Shown one piece after another: positions 1-6,025 of a stretch of DNA of 6,025 bases. Every line of letters starts with the position of its first letter. The stretch's first letter is position 1. The position numbers and the translations under genes were made by a program. Below the pieces are notes generated by a model that worked only from the letters and a program-made list of their open reading frames with translations, ran no database searches and was not told the origin of the DNA. Origin of the DNA: Bacteroidales bacterium (GTDB lineage Bacteria; Bacteroidota; Bacteroidia; Bacteroidales; P3); NCBI GenBank assembly GCA_017632095.1, contig JAGBSA010000119.1, positions 1-6,025 of the forward strand. Direction: 5' to 3'.

Positions 1-1136
<1,136 letters not shown>

Positions 1137-1147
1137 ATAAGAACACT

Positions 1148-2431
1148 ATGAAAACGATAGCCTTTCATACTCTTGGTTGCAAACTGAATTTCGCAGAAAG
1201 CTCTTATCTTGCAGGCTCTTTTGTTGAGATGGGGTATATTCAAGTCGAGTTTAAGCAAAAGGCAGATGTATATGTCATAAACACATGTACAGTAACTCAG
1301 GTTGCAGAAAAGAAATGCAGAAATGCTATACGATTGGCACGAAAACTTAATCCGGAGGCAATAGTGGCTGTTATAGGCTGCATGTCTCAGGTAAATGATA
1401 AAGAAATTGAAAAGATAGAAGGAGTAGATTTGATTTTGGGAAATGATGACAAAACAAAACTGCTGTCGTTGATTGAAAATTATGAAAAGAAATCAAGTGC
1501 AGAGAATTTGGTTTTTGATATTAGTCGCTTAAAATCGTTCTATCCATCTTACTCATCTTCAGATCGTACGCGTGCATTTTTGAAAGTGCAAGACGGTTGC
1601 GACTATTTCTGTACTTATTGTGCAATTCCTTATTCTCGAGGCAGAAGCCGTAGCAGTGATGTTGCGAGTATAGTGGCAGATGCGAGAAAATTAGCCGACC
1701 AAGGTAAGAAAGAGGTCGTTTTAACAGGGGTTAATATAGGTGATTTCGGTAAACAAAGCTGCGAATCCTTCTTGGATTTAATCAAAGCACTAGATACAGT
1801 TGAAGGAATTGAGAGATACCGAATTTCGAGCATAGAACCAAACTTGATAACAGAAGAGATAATTGATTTTTGTTCAGAATCAAGAACCTTTTTACCACAC
1901 TTCCATATACCGTTGCAGTCGGGTAGCAATAAGGTTCTTCATCTTATGAAGAGAAAGTACGAAAGGGAATTGTTTGCTCAAAGAGTTGAATATATAAAAC
2001 GAGTAATGCCAGACGCCTTTATTGCAGCCGATGTGATAGTTGGCTTTCCGCAAGAAACAAAAGAAGATTTTGAAGATGCCAAATCTTTTATAGAATCTTT
2101 ACCATTGGCAGCACTGCATGTTTTTACTTATTCTGAACGTCCCGGAACACCGGCTAGTGTAATGTCAGGTAGCGTTCCTATTTCCGAAAGACATGAAAGA
2201 AGTGCGGAACTTCAAAGAATATCAGAATTAAAGAAAGAACAATTCTATCAAGACAATAAAGGAAAAGAGGTAAACGTGCTTTGGGAAAGTGATGAAGAAG
2301 ATGGAATGATGTTTGGATTTACAGATAATTATATAAGAGTAGGTCGCAGCTTTGACACTTCTTATATCAACACCATAACAAGAGAGAAATTAGAAATTAT
2401 TGATAATAAACACAAAGCTTATATTTTATGA
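1148..2431 (+). CDS. mtaB: tRNA (N6-threonylcarbamoyladenosine(37)-C2)-methylthiotransferase MtaB
   Basis: MtaB is a cytoplasmic radical-SAM enzyme that adds a methylthio group to t6A at position 37 of ANN-decoding tRNAs, giving ms2t6A. The 427-residue length is normal for the family. The N-terminal UPF0004 domain shows the three cysteines that bind the auxiliary 4Fe-4S cluster: C11 in HTLGCKLN, C47 in INTCTVT and C78 in VIGCMSQ. The radical-SAM core carries CxxxCxxC at C151, C155 and C158 (DGCDYFCTYCAIPYSRGRSR), followed by the family motifs LTGVNIGDFG, HIPLQSGSNKVLHLMKRKY and ADVIVGFPQET. A short, weakly conserved TRAM-like tRNA-binding tail lies at about 370-415. The TLGCK-N signature favours MtaB over MiaB (GCQMN type) and RimO (GCPKN type). 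The start at ATG 1148 is placed by the MKTIAFHTLGCK N-terminus; there is no Shine-Dalgarno-like sequence, only an A-rich leader. The TGA overlaps the next gene's ATG (ATGA), suggesting translational coupling. Confidence 0.95.
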   Translation: MKTIAFHTLGCKLNFAESSYLAGSFVEMGYIQVEFKQKADVYVINTCTVTQVAEKKCRNAIRLARKLNPEAIVAVIGCMSQVNDKEIEKIEGVDLILGNDDKTKLLSLIENYEKKSSAENLVFDISRLKSFYPSYSSSDRTRAFLKVQDGCDYFCTYCAIPYSRGRSRSSDVASIVADARKLADQGKKEVVLTGVNIGDFGKQSCESFLDLIKALDTVEGIERYRISSIEPNLITEEIIDFCSESRTFLPHFHIPLQSGSNKVLHLMKRKYERELFAQRVEYIKRVMPDAFIAADVIVGFPQETKEDFEDAKSFIESLPLAALHVFTYSERPGTPASVMSGSVPISERHERSAELQRISELKKEQFYQDNKGKEVNVLWESDEEDGMMFGFTDNYIRVGRSFDTSYINTITREKLEIIDNKHKAYIL

Positions 2432-3144
2432 GAAGAAAACAGAATCAAAAGAGAATCGGCAAAATATTGCTTTTACTAGCAGTGACTATGTGTTTCGGTG
2501 CTTGTAAATCTTTGGAGGCAGATTTGTTTCAACCTGATTACCAAAATACAACCTTGTTGCCGAAACTTACATGTTGGATAGATCAACCATCATTTGAGAA
2601 TGCCTATGGAGCAAACTCTTATTCAGTAAAGACATCAGACGATTTGAAAAATCCTTATGGACTTACAGAAACACCATACGGTAAAGGAGTACACGAAATT
2701 ACAGCAAAGACTAAATTATACACAGCAGAAAAAAGAATACAAGATGCAGCTGAGGTGATGGTTAATGAAGTTACTAATAACATTTGCGACATGACCACAC
2801 GCAAAAAAGGAAACATAGTACTAAGAGCTGGAAACATCTATAACAAGAATAACTATAAATGGTCTTGGGTGAGCGGTTTCACTCTTGGAGTTTTCAATGT
2901 GTTCGGTATGCCTTTCTGTGGAAATGTTACAGAGCTGGAAGTGATTGTTGAAATCTACGATACACGTAACAATCTCGTAGCACAATTCAACGAAAGGGGA
3001 TATGCAAAAGAATATATGGCATTTTATCATGGCTATTACGAGTTTCAAAGAAGAGCAGCGACGCTTGCATTGCAAGATGGCTTGATGAAAATAAAGGAAC
3101 TCATAGAAAAGGATGCGGATTTGATAAAAGCGAAACTTAAATAA
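2428..3144 (+). CDS. Lipoprotein of unknown function
   Basis: I do not recognise this 238-residue protein. It starts with a basic stretch (residues 1-12: RRK, KR, GK) and a hydrophobic core (13-23), followed by FGAC with Cys26. This is a lipobox with Phe at -3, acceptable in Bacteroidota, so the mature protein is probably lipid-anchored in the envelope. I see no convincing surface-export signal after the Cys (CKSLEAD). The mature part has a Tyr/Asn/Thr-rich N-terminal half, a predicted helix (about 98-122), a beta-like stretch (GNIVLRAGNIY), a strongly hydrophobic aromatic/glycine segment at 145-164 (WSWVSGFTLGVFNVFGMPFC), then ELEVIVEIYDTRNNLVAQF and a C-terminal helix (about 205-237) ending in KAKLK. 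The order of envelope strands followed by a long helix recalls assembly or transport auxiliary lipoproteins, but that is only an impression. It overlaps mtaB by 4 bases and lies 10 bases before the acetyltransferase gene. It is clearly a real gene, given the open frame, signal peptide and packing. Confidence 0.85.
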   Translation: MRRKQNQKRIGKILLLLAVTMCFGACKSLEADLFQPDYQNTTLLPKLTCWIDQPSFENAYGANSYSVKTSDDLKNPYGLTETPYGKGVHEITAKTKLYTAEKRIQDAAEVMVNEVTNNICDMTTRKKGNIVLRAGNIYNKNNYKWSWVSGFTLGVFNVFGMPFCGNVTELEVIVEIYDTRNNLVAQFNERGYAKEYMAFYHGYYEFQRRAATLALQDGLMKIKELIEKDADLIKAKLK

Positions 3145-3154
3145 AAGACTTACT

Positions 3155-3637
3155 ATGGTCAAAATAAGAGAAGCAGAACGAAAAGATTGTTTCGAGATAC
3201 TTCAATTGATAAAAGAATTAGCCGAATATGAGAAAGAACCCGATGCAGTTGAAGCAAGCGTTGAGGTTTTAGAAGATTCGATATTCGATAAAAAACAAGC
3301 AAAAGTCGTATTGTTGGAAGAAAATGACACTTGCATAGGTTTTGCATTATATTTTTTCAATTTCTCAACTTGGAGAGGAAAGGCTGGTCTTTATCTTGAA
3401 GATTTATATGTTCGTCCTCAATACAGAGGGAAAGGATATGGCAAAATGCTACTCTCTTATTTAGCAAAGCAAGCTGTAAAGCAAGGGTGTCCTCGTTTTG
3501 AATGGATTGTATTGGATTGGAATACCCCTTCGATAAATTTTTACAAAGCAATGGGAGCAAAACCCTTGGATATGTGGACCGTTTATCGAATGGAAAATGA
3601 AGCATTGACAGCTTTGGCAGAACAATACAAAGAGTAA
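3155..3637 (+). CDS. GNAT family N-acetyltransferase, SSAT (diamine/thialysine acetyltransferase)-like
   Basis: This is a 160-residue single-domain cytoplasmic enzyme that should transfer acetyl from acetyl-CoA to an amine. It begins VKIREAERKDCFEILQLIKE and contains ELAEYEKEPDAVE, IGFALYFFNFSTWRGKAGLY and LEDLYVRPQYRGKGYGKML. In the last, R91-G-K-G-Y-G96 is the acetyl-CoA pyrophosphate loop (motif A). Motif B is LDWNTPSINFYKAMGA, with Tyr130 in the position of the general acid (Tyr140 in human SSAT1). The LAEYEK, LYLEDLYV and WNTPSINFYK motifs place it in the SAT1/SAT2-like subgroup, which acetylates polyamines or thialysine. Bacterial members are mostly uncharacterised, so the substrate is an inference and could be another small amine. 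Length is typical. The start at ATG 3155 places the conserved N-terminal strand at residue 2. It lies 10 bases after the lipoprotein gene and 23 bases before the PorP-like gene, with no obvious link to either. Confidence 0.93.
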   Translation: MVKIREAERKDCFEILQLIKELAEYEKEPDAVEASVEVLEDSIFDKKQAKVVLLEENDTCIGFALYFFNFSTWRGKAGLYLEDLYVRPQYRGKGYGKMLLSYLAKQAVKQGCPRFEWIVLDWNTPSINFYKAMGAKPLDMWTVYRMENEALTALAEQYKE

Positions 3638-3660
3638 GTTGATGAATAACTATAAACGAT

Positions 3661-4662
3661 GTGGTGAACTATTACAAAATAATATTACTATGCCTTATTT
3701 TTGTATCTTGTTCAAAAATCTTTGGACAAGATGTTCACTTTTCGTCATTAACATCAAATGATATGTATCTGAATCCTGCAAAAACATCTTTCTTTTCTTC
3801 TGATTTCAAAATAGGAAGTGCTTATAGAAATCAGTGGCAGACTGTATCAACAAACGGATACAACACAAGCCTGTTTACAATCGAAGCAAGATTGTTTTCT
3901 TCCAGAAGATACAAACATTCATTTGGCATAGGAGCAGGCTTTATGCAAGATGTAGCGGGGACATTGAAATTCGGACAAAAGCAATGGTTCGTTTCGCTTG
4001 CCTATAATAAACAACTATCCAAACGTTACGAACAATTCATTTCCATAGGAGCAAGTATGGGAAGAACATCATGGGGATTCAATCCTGCAAATGCAGATTT
4101 CGGACAAATGGCATCAGACTACGAAGGTATATACCTAAACAAGACAACCACATTTGATTACTCCATGGGAGTACATTGGCAAATGAATCCATCGGAATAT
4201 CAAAACATATCGGCAGGATTTGCAGTCTTTCATATCAATTCGCCAACCTACTCGTTTTATGAGAACTCTTCCATCCGTCTTGCACGTCGTTACACGGCTT
4301 ATGCAACCTATCTGTTCCCTACAACAGAGCAATCCTACATTCAATCAGTAATACGATATTCTAAACAAAACGATAACTACGAATTATTAGCAGGATTGGA
4401 ATTTATTTACAGCTTTTCCATGACAGTATTCGATAATGAAAATTTGGGAATAGGCTTATACTATCGTTCAAACGATGCATTAGTAGCCACATTGCGTTAT
4501 CAATTCAATCAATTCGCCGCAGGATTGGCATATGATGTCAATCTATCATCATTAAGTAAAGTATCAAATACCTATGGAGCCTTAGAACTATGGGTTAATT
4601 ACGGAATAAATACAATAAAATATAAACAAAAAACAAAAACAATACCATGTCCAACTTTCTAA
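3661..4662 (+). CDS. PorP/SprF family type IX secretion system outer-membrane protein
   Basis: This is a predicted outer-membrane beta-barrel of 333 residues, the usual length for the family. PorP is part of the core T9SS; SprF-type paralogues serve particular secreted proteins such as gliding adhesins. Evidence: an N-terminal signal peptide (hydrophobic residues 7-17, likely cleaved near FG-QD, residues 22/23); the family's mature start, QDVHFSSLTSNDMYLNPAKT, corresponding to the common QDPHFSQ..YLNPA; an early AYRNQWQTV motif; alternating amphipathic strands rich in Tyr, Ser and Asn; YRSNDALVATLRYQF-type strands near the end; and a terminal CPTF, as in many family members. The frame opens only after a stop at 3643-3645 and holds no ATG before the signal peptide, so the start must be GTG 3661 or the adjacent GTG 3664. 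Cys17 in FVSC slightly resembles a lipobox, but the family normally uses signal peptidase I. The end overlaps the next gene by 16 bases. I cannot tell core PorP from an SprF-type paralogue; the PorE-like partner and the absence of porKLMN fit either an accessory pair or a dispersed core locus. Confidence 0.9.
   Translation: MVNYYKIILLCLIFVSCSKIFGQDVHFSSLTSNDMYLNPAKTSFFSSDFKIGSAYRNQWQTVSTNGYNTSLFTIEARLFSSRRYKHSFGIGAGFMQDVAGTLKFGQKQWFVSLAYNKQLSKRYEQFISIGASMGRTSWGFNPANADFGQMASDYEGIYLNKTTTFDYSMGVHWQMNPSEYQNISAGFAVFHINSPTYSFYENSSIRLARRYTAYATYLFPTTEQSYIQSVIRYSKQNDNYELLAGLEFIYSFSMTVFDNENLGIGLYYRSNDALVATLRYQFNQFAAGLAYDVNLSSLSKVSNTYGALELWVNYGINTIKYKQKTKTIPCPTF
4624..4646 (+). promoter_or_regulatory. 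A-rich translation-initiation leader of the PorE-like gene
   Basis: The 23 bases before the ATG at 4647 are almost only A and C with no G, and they contain no Shine-Dalgarno-like purine core. In Bacteroidota, unstructured A-rich leaders commonly take the place of a Shine-Dalgarno sequence. This leader lies inside the last codons of the PorP-like gene, where it also encodes a Lys/Gln/Thr-rich tail. The role is inferred from composition only. Confidence 0.35.
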
Positions 4663-6025
4663 AAACAGTATTATTAGCATTCGTTCTTACATTCGTAAGT
4701 TCGTATAATGGTTTGGCACAAGAGAAATACGCCAAGGCATACGAGAAAAAAGGAGACGCCGCATTCGCATCAGGAAACTATGCAGAGGCATTAGAACACT
4801 ACACTATGGGAAAAAGATTCCTTCTCAACCCTGTTGATCTTATCTATAAGTGTGGGGAAGCCTGCAGAATGTTAAAAGATTACGACAAAGCCGAATATTG
4901 GTATCAAAAAGTATTGATAGAAAACGATACATTGGATATAAACACTACCTATCCGATGCTTTATCTACATTTGGCTGAAGTGGCAAGATGTAATGGCAAT
5001 ATAGTACAAGCACAACATTTTCTCAATACTTGCTTATTGGATTGCCCGGATATAGAAATCAGAAAGAAAGCAAAACAAGAGCTAAATGCCATAAAGTGGA
5101 TTTTTGAGAACAATACAACAGAAGAAAATACCATAGTAAGAAATTTAGGAGCCAATGTAAACAACGCATTCTCTCAATCAGGTTGTTTTATCATCAATGA
5201 CAGCATACTATTCTTCACTTCGCCAACCTACAAAGAAACAATAGAAGACGGAGAGACTATATATTCAAACATATACAACAAAGTATTTATGTCTTTCGTT
5301 GATGAAGACTTCTATACTCCAGCAAAAGAAATGATAAACGAAAGAGTAAACGTAAAGAAGAAAAACTCAACAAACTTCTTCCTTGATACTATTACCCACA
5401 CTGTTTACTTCAACCGCCATACAATAAAGAAAGGTAAAGAAAACTATCAAATCTACTACACTCAATTCAAAGATAATAAATGGACAAAAGTCAAATTGTT
5501 CGAACCGGCTTACGATAAAAAATCATCAAACAGCTGTCCGGTTATAGCAAGAGATGAAGAAGGCAATGTAGTAATGTACTTTAGCAGCGACAGAGTAGGA
5601 GGATATGGCGGTTATGACATATGGTACATCGACCTAAGCAAAGAAAACCCAACTGCAGTCAATCTTGGACCAACCATAAACACCGGTGGCAATGAGATAA
5701 CCCCACATTACAGCGAAGATGAGCAAAGTTTGTATTTCTCATCGGACACACACTTTGGCTATGGAGGCTTTGACATATTCCGAAGCGAAGGTTGGCTACA
5801 ACGTTGGACCACACCGGAAAATTTAATGCAGCCAATAAACTCATACGCCAACGATATATACCCATTTGTAAGCCTATCAGCAGAACAAGGTTACTTTACA
5901 TCAAACAGAGTTAGCCAATTCAACAAAGGAAACAAAACATGTTGCAACGATATCTATCGTTGGGACAACCAATTGCCGGAAGTACCAACCCAAGAGCAAG
6001 TAAAAGAAAAAGTAGCCTTCAATCC
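4647..6025 (+). CDS. PorE-like TPR + PD40 (WD40-like propeller) periplasmic protein, 3' truncated by window edge
   Basis: The frame is open from ATG 4647 to the right edge (459 codons plus two bases, no stop). Residues 1-24 form a signal peptide (hydrophobic 8-18, likely cleavage GLA-QE). TPR-like helices follow at about 28-150: one clear unit (KKGDAAFASGNYAEALEHY) and two weaker ones at 63-95 and 101-134. Residues about 165-440 form a PD40 beta-propeller whose blades carry repeated YFSSD/GYGG-DI motifs: MYFSSDRVGGYGGYDIWY (310-327), LYFSSDTHFGYGGFDIFRS (362-380) and YFTSNR (416-421), then TCCNDIYRWD (431-440), a Cys-Cys ending seen in this family. P. gingivalis PorE has TPR, PD40, a carboxypeptidase-regulatory-like domain and a C-terminal OmpA peptidoglycan-binding domain, about 670 residues in all; the last two would lie beyond this window. 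Such proteins tether the T9SS, or an SprF-type accessory barrel, to peptidoglycan from the periplasm. The 16-base overlap with the PorP-like gene suggests coupled translation. The domain order supports a PorE-like role, but the OmpA domain is unseen. Confidence 0.88.
   Translation, partial: MSNFLKTVLLAFVLTFVSSYNGLAQEKYAKAYEKKGDAAFASGNYAEALEHYTMGKRFLLNPVDLIYKCGEACRMLKDYDKAEYWYQKVLIENDTLDINTTYPMLYLHLAEVARCNGNIVQAQHFLNTCLLDCPDIEIRKKAKQELNAIKWIFENNTTEENTIVRNLGANVNNAFSQSGCFIINDSILFFTSPTYKETIEDGETIYSNIYNKVFMSFVDEDFYTPAKEMINERVNVKKKNSTNFFLDTITHTVYFNRHTIKKGKENYQIYYTQFKDNKWTKVKLFEPAYDKKSSNSCPVIARDEEGNVVMYFSSDRVGGYGGYDIWYIDLSKENPTAVNLGPTINTGGNEITPHYSEDEQSLYFSSDTHFGYGGFDIFRSEGWLQRWTTPENLMQPINSYANDIYPFVSLSAEQGYFTSNRVSQFNKGNKTCCNDIYRWDNQLPEVPTQEQVKEKVAFN

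Noticed and set aside
1137..1147. Terminator or promoter between ligA and mtaB
   Set aside because: The gap is only 11 bases, with no inverted repeat or T run.
3613..3642. Possible Bacteroidota-type promoter (TTTG, then TAnnTTTG) upstream of the PorP-like gene
   Set aside because: A TTTG lies at about 3613 and TAAGTTGA at about 3635 with suitable spacing, but the -7 element matches too poorly and the region is coding. An internal promoter is possible but not supported.
3709..3711. Cys17 of the PorP-like protein as a lipidation site (FVSC)
   Set aside because: The better cleavage site is FG-QD, which yields the family's usual mature start, and PorP/SprF proteins are barrels rather than lipoproteins.
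3642..3761. 39-codon frame starting at ATG 3642 as a small protein or leader peptide
   Set aside because: It overlaps the PorP-like signal peptide in another frame and shows no hydrophobic segment, regulatory pattern or other sign of selection.
4626..4662. Programmed -1 frameshift fusing the PorP-like and PorE-like proteins at the A-rich run
   Set aside because: The downstream frame is open from 4626, so a fusion is formally possible. However, the A runs do not give a proper X XXY YYZ heptamer in the barrel's frame, and the partner has its own ATG and signal peptide, so separate initiation is far more likely.

Overview
The window looks like part of a chromosome from a Bacteroidota (Bacteroidetes) bacterium. 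Three things point there. It encodes a PorP/SprF-type outer-membrane protein followed directly by a TPR-PD40 protein of the PorE/OmpA kind, both hallmarks of the Bacteroidota-specific type IX secretion system (T9SS). The genes have A/T-rich leaders with no recognisable Shine-Dalgarno sequence. The DNA ligase zinc finger also has the CPNYNHC form that I associate with this phylum. I cannot name the genus; the sequence is moderately AT-rich.

Layout: all six genes lie on the + strand with almost no intergenic DNA. (1) The 3' part of ligA (NAD+-dependent DNA ligase), entering from the left edge. (2) mtaB, a radical-SAM tRNA methylthiotransferase, complete. (3) A complete lipoprotein of unknown function that overlaps mtaB by 4 bases (ATGA). 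(4) A complete GNAT acetyltransferase of the spermidine/spermine (SSAT-like) subgroup. (5) A complete PorP/SprF family protein with a GTG start. (6) The 5' part of a PorE-like TPR + PD40 protein that overlaps gene 5 by 16 bases and runs off the right edge. Gaps are 11, -4, 10, 23 and -16 bases. No stretch over 25 bases lies between genes, and I see no RNA gene, mobile element, CRISPR array or terminator.

How they fit together: genes 1-4 are a housekeeping run (DNA ligation, tRNA modification, an envelope lipoprotein, small-molecule acetylation) with no obvious shared pathway. Genes 5-6 form a functional unit: an outer-membrane beta-barrel plus its periplasmic partner, of the sort that links the T9SS to the cell wall or serves a particular secreted adhesin. 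No T9SS cargo protein or porKLMN gene is visible here. The tight packing would allow a single transcript, but a shift in base skew near the gene 4/gene 5 boundary suggests the porP-porE-like pair may be a separate block. Nothing here amounts to a clearly new system. The least explained items are the unknown lipoprotein and its link to the T9SS-like pair.
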